From: Antitrichia curtipendula
Taxonomy: Eukaryota; Streptophyta; Bryopsida; Hypnales; Leucodontaceae
Length of the DNA stretch: 64,000 nucleotides
Direction: 5' to 3'
Assembly: GCA_951230915.1 (NCBI GenBank)
Contig: OX579639.1
Span: forward strand, 12,214,001-12,278,000
The notes beneath the pieces were generated by a model, which did not search any database, was not told the DNA's origin, and worked only from the letters and a program-made list of their open reading frames with translations. A program made the translations under genes and the position numbers. This document shows positions 23,760 through 36,589 of the stretch, in pieces; positions within the stretch are counted from its first letter, which is position 1; every line of letters begins with the position of its first letter.

Positions 23760-24420
23760 GGTAGGCATATGCTCAAATGCAAGAAGAGCTCCAGCATTTT
23801 GAACTTTTTGATGAAAAATGCATAAAGTTATTTACATCCATAATTGAGTTAGGTCATAATTGAGACACCTTCTATTTTTCAAAATGTATCAATGTCATCT
23901 TACTAAAGTATTGTTGTAGTAGAAAAGCACCCATCCTTTGGAATGCAAGAAAACAAGTTTTTTTGACTTTGGGATGAAAAAGTGCACAAAGTTATTTACA
24001 ACCATTAATTTGTAGGTTATAATTGTGACACCTTTTGTTTATCCAAAAATGACAATGTCATTTTAACATGGTAGCGGAAGAGCACTTATTCTTTGCAATA
24101 TAAGATAAACCTTAACATTTCAAATTTTGGGATGAAAATGTGCACCAAAGTAGTTTACATCCATAAATACATAAGTTATAAAAGGACACCTCTTATTCCT
24201 CCAAATGTGGCAATGTCATCTTGTTGAGGTTATCTTAGAAGAACATTCATCTTATCTTAGAAAAGCACTTATCTTTTGCAATATGAGAGGAACCTAAGCA
24301 TTTCCAACTTCAGGATGAAAAATTGCACAAAAGTTATTTACATCTGTAAATATATTAGTTATAAATTAGACATGTTTTATGCATCCAAATTTGATAATCT
24401 CATCATACTTAAGCATTTTT
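23760..24420. repeat. Imperfect tandem repeat, four units of ~160-180 bp
   Basis: Landmark GATGAAAA...CAAAGTTATTTACA begins near 23810, 23973, 24131 and 24314. Each unit then holds a GTTATAA...GACACCT segment, a CAATGTCAT segment and a variant of AGAAAAGCACTTATC. Units have diverged, so it is an old satellite-like array. Confidence 0.7.
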
Positions 24421-25977
24421 GGAGATGATTGATGACGAAATCATCTTATCAAATAAAAATTGTTTTATAAATACAAATAAATTTTTTTTCCCAAAATCAA
24501 CATTCTTTCTCATATTGCCACAAATAAAACTTGGCCTAAGCTCTTTTGACATGAACTTAGAGGCACTCCTTACTATGTCCCAAGTTCCAATTCTTTTTAA
24601 GTTCCAGTTCAAGGCCAAATCCAACTTCCTTAGGTTGTAGATTGTAGAAGGTGAATAAAAAATATCAAATGTAGGACTTATGACTTCATTGTGTGAAGGC
24701 TAAAGTCCCAATTTATAAGGTACTATTAGCATCAAGTTTGATTTAGACAGATTTAGATAGAATTTCAATCAATGAGGATGGTTTACATAGTGTGTTTTTC
24801 CTCATTTTTTAATGAAGCACAAGATCGATAAGGATTGCAATATTAAAGGTGAGTACATTCAAATTACACCTTGCCTAAAACCACCATCATCACTTTGTGT
24901 ACATCTCCAAAATCAATATGTCTGTATGTTGAAAAAATGATTTAAAAACATCTACCAATTTTTTTTCACACATTCATAAATTTTGCATATAACATCCAAA
25001 CGTGGCACTCTTTGATGCATTAGAACTTCCTTTCACTTACCAACAAGAAAACATGAAAATTTGACAAGTCTAATAATACAATAGTAAATAAGCACAGTGG
25101 CAAAAAGTACCAATTTTGTGGGTACCCATGCCACCTTATATCTAATGACTTTATCTTTTTTTAGTGTTATAGTATTCTTCCTATACTCTTCTCTTTTAAC
25201 TACAAGTGAGCAAGATCCAACAATTTAGGTAAATGTTATTTTTGCTTTAGTTTTATTTTCATATTATGACACTCACAACCAATTCATATTGAATCTCCTA
25301 CAGTGAATATATGTCATTGTCATGAGATTGGAGTTGTTTGAGGTATATACTTTTTTTCCAACTAGAGCCCTATTTGCACAAATAGGGTGACCTATTTTCA
25401 TAAATGAAGGGAATATGATGTCAACCATAGCCTTCATTATTGTGTGAAAAATAACACATTGACACCTAATGAAGTTGCTAAGACTAGTTTTTTAATTTTG
25501 CACTTATTGAAAATAGATTTGTTGGCGTCAAGAGGTGGGGGTCATGATCATATTAAAAAGGTTCAAAGTTGGTAATTAGACACCCTAATTTGATGAGTGT
25601 TTTGAAAGCATGAGTTCAACATTCTAAAAGTACCTCTCTAATTGCCTACAATTGTAGCTTGTTCTGACAAGCATATGTTTATAAAATACCCATCTAAACC
25701 AACATTTAATGAACCACATTTTTATTAGACTTAAACCGTCTATAAATAGATATAAATTTGATATAATTATTTGACAATGGTATCCAATTGCTTGCCCAAA
25801 GAAAATGAGTTACCTCCTCTATAGAAATGAATGGATGACTAATGCAATTGGAAGGGTCTAATAGATGTTGGAATTAGATGATTGATGCTATTAAGCTAAT
25901 CTACTTTATATTCACAATGGCTTCCAATAAAGATACAACAAGACTATTTGTGCCATGCAAAGAATTTTGTATAATGT
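24421..25977. other. AT-rich intergenic DNA, no gene seen
   Basis: Low-complexity AT-rich sequence without supported ORFs. Probably degraded repeats. Confidence 0.45.
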
Positions 25978-27229
25978 CACTATAAGAAACCATTTTTTTA
26001 ATGCCTCAGCCTTGACATTGATGTTTTTCTAAGCATCAAGATGTCCGAGTAAGGATGGTATTAAAAATAGATTTTCATGGATGTTGTGTAGAATGTTCGC
26101 AAATTATTGTAAAAACGAATTGATCCTATCATTGACATTTATGTTTCATTTAACATAAATGCAAATGTAGTGATGTTTTTTTGAACATCCAAAAAATATA
26201 GTATTGCCATGTCAACAAGCAGATATATTTTGATTGAGGATGAGTATGTAAAAGTTATTGTAGATTGTGGGTAAAACACTGGCCTAATGTAAAAAAACAT
26301 TGGGGAAGGGCAACTACGCGACATGCTTTGAAAAACAAAATAATAGTAGATGGATACCATGGATGAAAAAAAAAACTCTTTATACAAGTAGGGGGGGTAG
26401 GAAGTAAAACAAACCATATGGGGATTTAAGAAAATAATTTTGTTCAAAATAGAAATTCTAAAATAACATTCAAATGTCTAAACAATGTCTATATGCTTAA
26501 AACAACGTCTACATATCCAGTACTCAAGCTCCCGTCTTTAAAATATTCCATATACTTTGTTTGACCATTGATGGATAATGGATTTCATTATAAGAGCGTT
26601 CTTCTCTCAAACCTTCATTCTCACTAACCATCAAGAAAATAATTCTCTTACTTTGCCATCAAAAAAATACTTGATGGTAGATGATAAATTTTCTTAAATT
26701 CTTGATGTATTTGACAATTTTTCTTATTCATTTTAATTTATTTTTTGACTTTTTTAAAAGTAATTATTTTGTAATGACCTTACCATATAGGTATGGTTGG
26801 TACCAATTGATGTCTCTGAAAAAATTTGACATCTAAGTTGATGTTTAAAAAAAACCTATTAAAATTCTCAAATAAAGTAAAAGTGTGTTGACTAGGTATG
26901 CCATGTCATCCTTCTTAGTTCCTACATCACTTTTTCCGCTGCCACATCAAGATCTACATCATGGATGGGATGGATGAAAAAATCCTATGTGGCTTTCTTT
27001 GCCCGCATGGTGCTAAGGTGACAACCACATGGTAAGATTTCAGCAACCTCACAATCCATAATTTTGTAGATGTTAGATGCAAAACATCTAATGTCAGGGC
27101 ATCATTTTGGATATTGTTGCCTTGTCAATTTTGATAAGATTTTTTAGACATCAATGATGACATTAGTAGACCAACGACAATGTCCACCTGGAAAATTTAT
27201 ATTAAAAAAAACACTTGTTTCTTGTAGTG
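25978..27229. mobile_element. CACTA-like non-autonomous transposon, ~1.25 kb
   Basis: Left end CACTATAAGAAAC and right end the inverse of CACTACAAGAAAC, the canonical CACTA-superfamily terminus. The inversion extends outward through ATGT/ACAT. Subterminal regions carry many short repeats of GACAT and TGATGT type, including a perfect hairpin at 26136-26161, as is usual in CACTA elements. There is no transposase ORF. Confidence 0.72.
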
Positions 27230-28460
27230 ACATAAGGGACATATCTCTTGCAATTCTTTCCACGTGTTTGCATGTTTTATATAGAGATTGGAAAACATAA
27301 CCATACATAAAAACACATAATTGTTGCATGCAATTGTATTTTCCAAATCAAATTGCTCCAATTCATTCTCTAAGAAATAAATTAGTGACCTCCGTTTCCT
27401 AATTCACTTCCAATTTTACTAAAGTTTTGAGTTCATTCTAGAAACTAATTTTTGTCTCTTTGAGAAATATTCCCTAAAGGGTATTGTAGACGGTTTTTGT
27501 CCTTTGGATGACTTCACTTAAGATTTTAGAATGGAAAAAAAACATTTGTTCATCCAATATTTTTTTGGGAAGTTGCTTGAGTACATTTTCAGTGAATAGT
27601 ATTGCAAATTCCCTCATTATGGTATTATTGACTTTATTAAAAAAAAGATGCTTAATCCACAAATCACCTTAAATTGTAGAGTATAATGCTTTTTTCTTGC
27701 TATTCGTAATGTTGATGTATATTTTAGCTATAAAAATGATGTTTTTTTAATTTGAGGCTAAATAATGAAATGAAGTTTACCAAGTTTATTTTCTATTCCA
27801 ATAAAAAAATTTGAAAAAATCTTAAAATTGCAAGTTGAACTTTGGACCTATATCCATGGTTTATTTATTTTTTAATTTTAGAATGACACGTAAACGTTGT
27901 TTTGTACATTAGAACTTCTCTTAAGTAATAGCCCTAAACCAGGCTCAAGTTTCCATGCTCAAAAATCTCAAAAAACTTCTCTGATGTATATGGTTAGGAT
28001 TGGGTCTAGGGCATGATATGACAAACTATACTCCATCATTTTAGAGAGGTCATTGACTTAGAGAAGTTCACACTAGAAAAAGTTCTATTGTACCATGATG
28101 CTCTATACTACAAAATAAAACTATGCAAAAAAATTCAATTTTTTTGAGTATATTTTGTATTTGATATCAATTTTCTTCACTTTTTGTTTGGAAAAATCAT
28201 AGTAATTTCAAATTTCCACAAAAAAATCTGAAATTTTGGCATTTACAGAAGACATTGGATTTCATCTTTGAAAAATAAATATAAATTTTTTATTTATATT
28301 TAGTTGGAAAATGATAGCAAAAAGACACAAGAATTGTGAAGCTCGAATACCTACGCATAGGCCCTTCTTTTAAAGGGTTAAAATATCTATCAAATTGTGA
28401 ACCTGACTCAAATCACACAACAATGTAGTTGAATCCTTAAAATAGATTAAACAAAATCAG
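27230..28460. other. AT-rich intergenic DNA, no gene seen
   Basis: No ORF or repeat I can support beyond AT-rich low complexity. Confidence 0.4.
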
Positions 28461-29409
28461 TTAACCCCGAAAGGTCGGAGACTATGCTTTCACCAAAAAC
28501 GCTCTAAAACTGTCATCTCTAGTACAAGTACCAAATTTTTGAAAATAAATAAATTTGGACACATATAACCGTAGGATCTTGTAGTATTCTTGTTTGAGAA
28601 GATGTAGAAAAAATTTCAGAAATTTCCACCATTTGAATTACAAGATATTAACCTTTGAATTAACAAAAATCCTTCTTTTTGTCCTTGAGAAAAATCAGGC
28701 AGCTGCACTTCACAAGGTCACATTTGTATGAAAAAATGTCTAAAATGGTGGTTACTCTTTGGATTCATTCTTCAAATCAAGCTAGCTACATGCTTGAAAA
28801 ATATTTGATCATTTGGGATTGTCCAACATATAGAAAAAAATTAGTAAGTAGAAAGAAGTAGAAAATGATTCAAAATACTAAATTGTTAACAAAATATTCA
28901 TGGAATTGAAAAATGCCAATCTCAATGGTTGGAGTGTTGTAACAAAAATTCTACATCTTATGATTTTTTTTTTCTTCAAAAAATATTGAAAATTGAGTTA
29001 AGTAAAAGACTTCAAAGTTTATTTCAGAGTAGAGATTTCATAACTCCATAAACTACCCATGACCAAAATTCCTCACAACTTTCATTTCTTTAATCAAAAT
29101 GGAATGATTTAAAGCTTTCCATATAGAAATCTAAAGAACCAATTTCAAATTTTTATTTTTAAAATAAGTGATTTTCAAAGAAGTTTTTTTTACTACTTGG
29201 GTTGCCCGCCGACCAATGAAAACTACATATCATACAATAACTTTTTGACCATGTATTCAAGAGCTATAAAAATTGTTGGGCCTCAAAGCTACTCTTTGGG
29301 CACATACTGTGTGAAAATTTCAAAGAAAAAAATAAAAATTTCATTCATAGTGAGCTGCCCAAAATTGCTATGTTGCCAAAAAAACGCACTTTGGTCCTTT
29401 AGCGGTTAA
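28461..29409. mobile_element. TTAA-flanked inverted-repeat element, copy A, ~950 bp
   Basis: Ends TTAACCCCGAAAGGTC and the inverse of TTAACCGCTAAAGGACC. The interior matches 32845-33691 over long stretches (for example GGCAGCTGCACTTC, GGTCAC, ATGAAAAAATG, AAATGGTGGTT) and more weakly 43960-44528, defining a dispersed family. Confidence 0.68.
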
Positions 29410-29820
29410 GGTAATATGCTCGTAAAGCGACCATTTATGGGCTGGTCCTCTTTTTCACAGGCTTTTGTGGATAGAAATATTTTTGGATCATTTTTTAGAG
29501 AAAGGAAAATAGACATGAAACCTAATACAAGTGGTTTTGTATTTTTTCAAGCATTTTTGAATTACTCATAAATTTTCAAAGATTCAGGGCATAGGCACCT
29601 TTTTGTAAACATAGGTCTTCCAAAATCCATTCACTTGCAATTTGTAAAGAAATGTGCGGAAATCAAGGACAATGATTGGTTGTTGCAATAGAAAAATAAT
29701 TTTTCCTAGATGCATTCATTTGCTAAACTGGTCCATTTAAGGATCACCCCATCTCCCATTTTCCACCTAAAAATAGTGGTGGTTTGAAGAAGATGGGCAC
29801 TTTTAGAGCACACTACCTTA
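29407..29820. mobile_element. TAAGGTA-ended MITE, 414 bp
   Basis: Left TAAGGTAATATGCTCGTAAA and right, reversed, TAAGGTAGTGTGCTCTAAAA form imperfect inverted termini. The element abuts the TTAA end of the preceding element, sharing TTAAGG. It is related by its ends to the elements at 29968 and 31942. No ORF. Confidence 0.6.
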
Positions 29821-29967
29821 AGCTTAAGTTCACCAACTAATCTTTAATCTTAGAATGTTGACTCATCAGAGAAGTGGCAGAAGGATTGCAAAGTGCCAAA
29901 TTTTTGGAAAGGAATGATTTCAAATTGATTGTAATGATGCCAGAAAAAGCCATAGGATCTGGAGTAA

Positions 29968-30274
29968 TAAGGTAGGGGGCTATTAAAGCAACCCTTTAAA
30001 AGCTGATTGCATTTTTATGGAAGCTAAACTCCTTGAAACAATTTTCAATAAAATTTACTAGGAAGACAAATGAAATTGGCATCTAATCCAAGTCATTTTA
30101 TATTTTTTGGACCTTCGTGAAATTAGTTACAAATTTTTGAAGTTGAAACACAGTGGTTTCTAAAAGCGACCCCCTCCTAAAATGTCCAATGTTGGTACAT
30201 TGAAGAAAGTAAGATGTATCTCTGTGTTAGAGGTCGCTTTTAGAGCCAAGTCGCTTTTACAGATCCCTACCTTA
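29968..30274. mobile_element. TAAGGTAGG-ended MITE, copy 1, 307 bp
   Basis: Inverted ends TAAGGTAGGGGGCTATTAAA and, reversed, TAAGGTAGGGATCTGTAAAA. Strong similarity over the full length to 31942-32250, including ACATTGAAGAAAGTAA and GTTAGAGGTCGCTTTTAGAG. Confidence 0.75.
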
Positions 30275-30792
30275 CACTGCATATTATTGGGAAGTGAATA
30301 TGAATTCACGTAAAAGGTTGTGGATGTAGAAATCAAGAGCTTTGATTGGAAGGACTGATTGAAAAAACTTTGCGAAGAGTATCAAATGATGATTGGGATT
30401 CTACATAATTGAGTAGAAGTAGTTTCACATATGCATAACATAGCTAGTGTGACTACTGCCTCCCTCAAATGGAATGATGTGGAATATTCCACATCACATC
30501 AATAACTATAGAGTTACATATTGAAAATGTCAAAAAACTTGAAAATGGGTACGTAGGTCGCTGCTGCAAAGTACGAAAATCTTATAAAGATTAGTCAGTG
30601 ATAATCATGTGCTTAAATAACTTTAAGAAAAATACAAAGATAAAATGTGTCATCGTTGGCCAATTAGATGTAGTAATTCAAGGATTATATTTGTACAATG
30701 ACAAACAATGTACTCAAAAGATGCAATAACTGCATTACTGACACATGAAAGAGAAAAAAATTGAAGTTTGTAGCCAGCCATGATCATGTTTA

Positions 30793-31773
30793 TTAACCCC
30801 TCACCGCCCAAGGCCTAACCATGTAAAAAAACAACTTTCCTTTTCAAGTGTTATAAGTCTAAATGTGAGTAAGGTATGAAAATCTCAACCGTACAATATT
30901 GTAGTGTGCATGTTGTAGATGGTGTAAATCAAATTTGAGGTCATTTGACCGTATAGATTGAAAGATTATAATGTTTTAGTGTTGAAAAAAGATGCTGAAA
31001 TTGTCCTCAAAACACAATTCGAGGTGAAATTCGATTTCTAAACCTACTCAAATGAAAAAACTTTGAACTAAAAAGTGATTCAAAACCAAAAGAAAAACAC
31101 TTTGGTGGGAAAAAAAATCATTCAATTGACTCATTGCGTTTGCAAAATTGTTTTGAAATGTCAAAAAACAGTGAAAAAAGTAGCAAAAAATCACATCTAT
31201 TGCTGAACCTACCTCTACTAAAATGCCTCTCAGTCAATCATGACTTCTTGGATTGGTATGAAATTTTTACTACAAGAACTAGACTAGTATGCGCAACTTT
31301 TCCAATAAAAATTATTGAAATCAAACCTTGTTTGAAGAAGTTATAAGCCGCCAAAGTTCACTGTAATGCAGAAATGTCTATATTTTGAACTTCGAATTGC
31401 TTCCAAGCATTCGAAACAACTTGGATTGACATGAAAAAATTTCCACATTAAGTAGACTTTATGGAGAACAAAACCCAAATTTTTTTATTGAAAAATAACA
31501 TTTGATGAAAAAGATACAAGCCCCCGAAGTTGCAGCCATCTCAATGCAATGTGGTGAACTGAAATTGAATCTGCAAACTTCGAATGGCTTCTAAAAATCC
31601 AATATATCTTAGATAGATCTGAAATTTTTACCACAAAAACTAGTCTAGTATGCGCAACTTTTCCAATAAGTTTTATTAAATTTGGACACCGGACGCAAAA
31701 GTTACAGCACTTTGAAGTCGACTGCTAGATTGTGTGAGGCCACTTTTGGGCCCCTTGGGCGGTGAGGGGTTAA
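30793..31773. mobile_element. TTAA-flanked inverted-repeat element with perfect 21-bp ends, 981 bp
   Basis: The left end reads TTAACCCCTCACCGCCCAAG and the right end is its exact inverse over 21 bp (30793-30813, 31753-31773). TTAA lies at both borders. Perfect ends imply recent movement compared with its relatives. The interior has repeated blocks (31261-31345 and 31620-31700 share GTATGCGCAACTTTTCCAAT). There is no transposase ORF. Confidence 0.78.
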
Positions 31774-31941
31774 CTAAATTAAGTTTCTAACAAAAAATCA
31801 CAGTAATTGAAGTGAAATTATGGATGAATTTTGTGCAGGACACCTGCATCCACCAAAGGCAGCCCTCCTAGAGGCTACTGAATGTTATGTGCAATTCAGA
31901 CGGCCTTGCAATGCCAAGAACTCTTGCAAGACGGAAACAAT

Positions 31942-32250
31942 TAAGGTAGGAGGCTGTTAAAGCAACCCTTTAAGAGCTGATTGCATTTTTTTAAGGAAGC
32001 TAAACTCCTTCAAACAATTTTCAGTAAATTTTACTAGGAAGAAAAATGGAATTGGCATCTAATTCAAGTCGTTTCATATTTTCTGGACCCTCATGGAATT
32101 AGTTACAAATTTTTGAAGTTGAAACACATTGGTTTCTAAAAGTGACCCCCTCCTGAAATGTACAATTTTGGTACATTGAAGAAAGTAAAATGTACCTCCA
32201 TGTTAGAGGTCGCTTTTAGAGACAGGTCGCTTTTATAGACTCCTATCTTA
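31942..32250. mobile_element. TAAGGTAGG-ended MITE, copy 2, 309 bp
   Basis: Near-identical layout to 29968-30274, with inverted ends TAAGGTAGGAGGCTGTTAAA and, reversed, TAAGATAGGAGTCTATAAAA. Confidence 0.75.
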
Positions 32251-32844
32251 TTCATTTTGTAGGGAGCAAACCAGATTGGAGCCATGCCCGATTCCGAATA
32301 TAGTAGAATTTCATGCTCATGTGCCTTGTGACAAATGTTTTGGTGTTGGGTCTATAGCAATAGTAGAATATGTGTATGAATTACAATGTATGATGTAAGC
32401 GTGCATTTTTTCAGTGACATCATCAAAAAATAAAGCATGTTTGTAATAGATAGACACTTGGTGCTAGACAAAATCTAATACTAAATAGTGAAATTAGGTT
32501 GCCTTAACAATGACGTTGCTTTACTTAAAGAAAATTATTTTACAAGTCATCAAAGTCAACAAATATTTCTACAGATATTTTTATTTGTACACATGGAAGT
32601 TCATGAGTCCCAATAACAACTATACTTAATTTAAAAGTAGTAAATCTTTTAAAAAAACAATAAGTATTTATATAGTGTAGAACATCGAGAAATTAGTGTG
32701 GGACAACCTAATTTCACTATTTACTCTAGTCTTCATTGTATACGTTCCATAACAAAATGTTTTTTGACGAATTTACTAAAGACCTTTCTCCATTTTTTCA
32801 ATGAAGAAATCCGTCGTTCTTGCTTCTATAGGATCTTGCACCAC

Positions 32845-33691
32845 ATATTCAGTTTTGACACATGCAACCATAGGATCTTGTAGTATGCTGACTTGAGAAC
32901 ATGTGGTAAAAATTTCAGAAATTTCCACTGCGTGGATTGCAAAATACAAGCATTCAAATTTACTAAAATCATTTTTTTGGCCTTGCAAAGAAACGGGCAG
33001 CTGCACTTCGCAAGGTCACTTTTCTATGAAAAAATGCCTCAAATGGTGGTTCTTCTTTGGATCATTTTAACTAGACAAGTTGGCTACATGACTCAAAAAT
33101 TTCACATCATTTGGAATTGTACAACATATAGGAAAAAATAGTAAGTAGAAAGATGTAGAGAATGATTCAAAATACAAAATTGTTAAGAGTTTAGTTATGA
33201 AATTGAAAAATGCCAATTCCAATGGTTGAAATGTTGTAATAAACAATCTACATCCTATTGTTTTATTTATTTATTTAAATATTGAAAATTGAATAAGATA
33301 ATGGACTTCAAAGTTTATTTTAGAGTAGAGAATCCATAACTCTTCACAAACTAAACTCCTCATAACTTTTGACTCATTGGTCAAAATGGAATGATTCAAA
33401 GCTTTCCATGTATATATAACTCTAGAAAAGCAGTTTCAATATTTTGTTTCTGGAAAAAGTGATCTTTTCTTATCTGCCTGGATTATCCATACAAGAAAAA
33501 AAAGTAACGTATTAGGCTATAACTTTTGATTCATATTTCCAAATGTCATAAAATTTAGTGCATATGAAAGAAATTCCTTGTCCCCACCTTCTATCAAAAT
33601 TTCAGCCCGAAACATGCCAATCTTCAGCCACAAATACCTGCCTAAAATTTCTATACTACCCAAAAATGCAGGCTGGTCCTTTAGGGGGTAA
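32845..33691. mobile_element. TTAA-family element, copy B, left end lost
   Basis: Runs parallel to 28560-29409 and ends in GGTCCTTTAGGGGGTAA, the expected right terminus with one base of TTAA changed. The left inverted terminus is not found, so the copy is truncated or degraded. Confidence 0.6.
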
Positions 33692-33812
33692 TCAAATAAT
33701 TAGTTGGTCCTAAACAATTATAACCAAAAATATACTTTGTTGATAAACAAATTGCATGTCCAAAACTTGCACATAAACTATGTGCAAAGAACTAATTATA
33801 ATGTGTTTAAAA

Positions 33813-34011
33813 CACTGAAATGAGGTAGTGGTTTTACCACCTTCATCAAAACTAAAGTGGTTGATGTTCTCATAAAGAGAGTTTTTGTCATTCGACGGTG
33901 CAATTCTGGTACGTCCAATGATTGAAAAGTCGCAACATTGTCACTAGTCCTAGTAGCATCATCTAGGAGTCTTAGATGATGCTGTCTGTCTGGTACAGCC
34001 ACTTTTCAGTG
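33813..34011. mobile_element. Small inverted-terminus element, ~200 bp
   Basis: CACTGAAATGAGGTAGTGG at the left faces CCACTTTTCAGTG at the right. Inside is a perfect 11-bp hairpin (33955-33965 with 33973-33983). The right-end string GCCACTTTTCAGTGCATTGT reappears at 46069-46086, so related termini exist elsewhere in the window. Confidence 0.5.
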
Positions 34012-36439
34012 CATTGTAATCGGATGTACAACAAAAGTTATTATGGATTTCAATGTGAAGACATAGTCTAGTAAAATTGTCAAAAAACAACCATTTTTGA
34101 ACGCAATGGACAATTGAAACTTCAAAATAAATTTTTTAACATCAATCCAATATAGAAGAAGAGTAGACTATTATGACAATGTGTAGAAAAGATTTAATTC
34201 CATTTGATAGCACGAGTTGAAAGATTAAAACGTTTGTAGTGAGAAAAAAACACTTTTTTTGCATTCTTGTAAGACGGGGTCAACATACTTCAAGCCTTCT
34301 TGGAGTAAAAATTTTGCCCTACAAAAAATCTATCCTCTACAACATCAAAGACTAAACCTTGTTATGTACCCCCATGCAAAATTTTAGAAGCAAATAAGGT
34401 GTCTAATTTATGCTAAATCACCCTCCAATACAAGGAGGTCATGTTAACCAATAATGCACTAGCCATTTTTTGATGATTTTTTTTGTGTTGTCGAGAAATT
34501 TTAATTTTAAATCCAAACTATGAAAATCTATTTTTTCTTTTCAATTTTTTTTTTATATTATTATCTCAATTCTTCAACATAGAAAAATTTTAATTCAAAA
34601 TTTGAAGAGCAAACATTTTAAGTTAAACAACTTCAGTCTTATAATCTAGTCATGTAAGGTACAAAGTTAACCAACTTTCTTAACTTTAGATGTAGATATC
34701 TTGCAATCTATGTTGTCATAGTTTTTGAAATTTTTTTTATGCATTTTTACACTAGTGTACTACAAAATCCTATAGTTAGTTAAATGTTTGGAAAAAACAA
34801 AGATTTGAATTTTTTTAAATTTGCAGTAGAAATGGCATTTTGAATTTTTTTTGACAGAAAAAGGCCGTAGGATTTTAGGGTTAATAGATGACGTATAGCA
34901 TTATAATTAGCAACTTGAGAGACCAAGAGAAACAATTGAAAGAAGAAAAATAGTAGAGTGCAAAGAAAATACTAGAAAGTCAACAAAAATAATTGAAATG
35001 GCATGTTCTTATAATCAAAGTATAATTTGAGTGGAAGAATAGAAAACAAGCACACTAACAAAAAGTTGGACTTGGTCAAAGAGAAATCTGAAAAAATAGG
35101 AAAGATTCTTAAAGTTCTTGACATGCAAAAGAAAAGCCTACCTCAAGGATACTTATTGCTATAAAGGGTTGAGGGAAAAGAAAATTGAAAATTGAAATCT
35201 CAACAAAATAAAAACAAAAAAATGTTGTGTAAGAAATATTCTAAAAATAATAAAGTGAAGAAGATCAAAAATAAAAAATGAATTTAGAAAGTGAAAAATG
35301 TATATATACATATATTAGAGCATAATAATCATAAAATGAGGTACAAGTATAGAATGTCAATCACCGGGTTCTATACTTGAATCTTATTAGTGCTTAACCA
35401 TCTTTCATCTAGTTTCAACTAAAAAAACAACACCATCAATCATAATTTAACCTTGTAAGAAATAATATAATCATATGAAGATTCAAAAATTAGAGACAAT
35501 TCCATTATTCTTCTACCAATGCAAGCCCTCCATCATTACATAAATTATATAATCCCTTAGAATATTTAATATTCCTTTAAATTAAGCAAATTCTTCTTAT
35601 CAAATTTGGCATAGATTCAGTATTTTTTGTTAGAAAATGCCACACCTCACCTTGTAAATGTTTTTTCAGTGACATAGACTTTCTAAAATCTAATGTAAAA
35701 ATTCAATTTCAGAAGCATAACATCCTACATAAATGCACCATGGGCCCTTGAAATAGTACTGAAGCATCCCAAAAATACAGACTCAGAAAAAAGAATCATA
35801 ATTATTGTGTATCAAGGAAGTGTGACTATCTCATTCTGTCAAAGGCACATTCTTCCTAGATACATGAATTATTTCATAAGATAAAATTCAAGTCTCTTAG
35901 CTTGGTTAAGAATGTTATAAACTTCCTTGCTAAGATTGACCTTCACATAAGATATATTCATCCAAAAAAGACCTTGCCCATTTTGCACCACCTATATTTG
36001 GAGTTTGAATTGCCGCCTTCATTCACCAAAAACCACCACAAGCTCTCACAAGTAATCAACGGGAATAAAATTAGTTCTTTGAGGCAACCAATGAAAGTTG
36101 AAGCATTTTATGTTTCAGAGATGTTTGTTTAATGAGAGCTGGTCTAGTGGCATTAACAAGTATCCTATACTTTCAACTTTGAAAATTTTATAAAATAATG
36201 TGTGAGTGTTTCAAAATTACGAATAGACACGAGTTGGTTTTCTCTTGAAGATCCTAACATTCTTACCCCCCAAAATCACCATTTGGAGCCGTTTGGAACA
36301 CCTAAGGGCACAAAACTAGGTGTTTTTGCCCTACCCCAAGTTGTCTACGGCCAAGAGGATTGACTCATGTATTGCCCCATCAAAGGGTAAATGTAAAAAT
36401 TGCCCCCTATTTTGTGCTGCTTAAATTTAGGATTTCTTC
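34012..36439. other. AT-rich intergenic DNA including dispersed repeat copy 2
   Basis: 35950-36270 is the second copy of the repeat described at 10380-11530 and lacks the MITE. The rest is AT-rich with no supported ORF. Confidence 0.5.
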
Positions 36440-36589
36440 GTGCCCAGTAATAATTTGGGGCCGCTGATTGCAAATAAGAATTCAGAATTTGCACATTTTA
36501 TCATATGTGGCAAATATAAAATTCAGTGTTTTTTTGCAGGGGTAAAATACGTGGGTCAGGCCTCCCTGGCCCAAGTGTGTACTCTCACT

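Noticed and set aside
26139..26447. 102-codon hydrophobic minus-strand ORF
   Set aside because: Lies inside the CACTA-like element; its Phe/Tyr/Ile content simply reflects AT-rich DNA.
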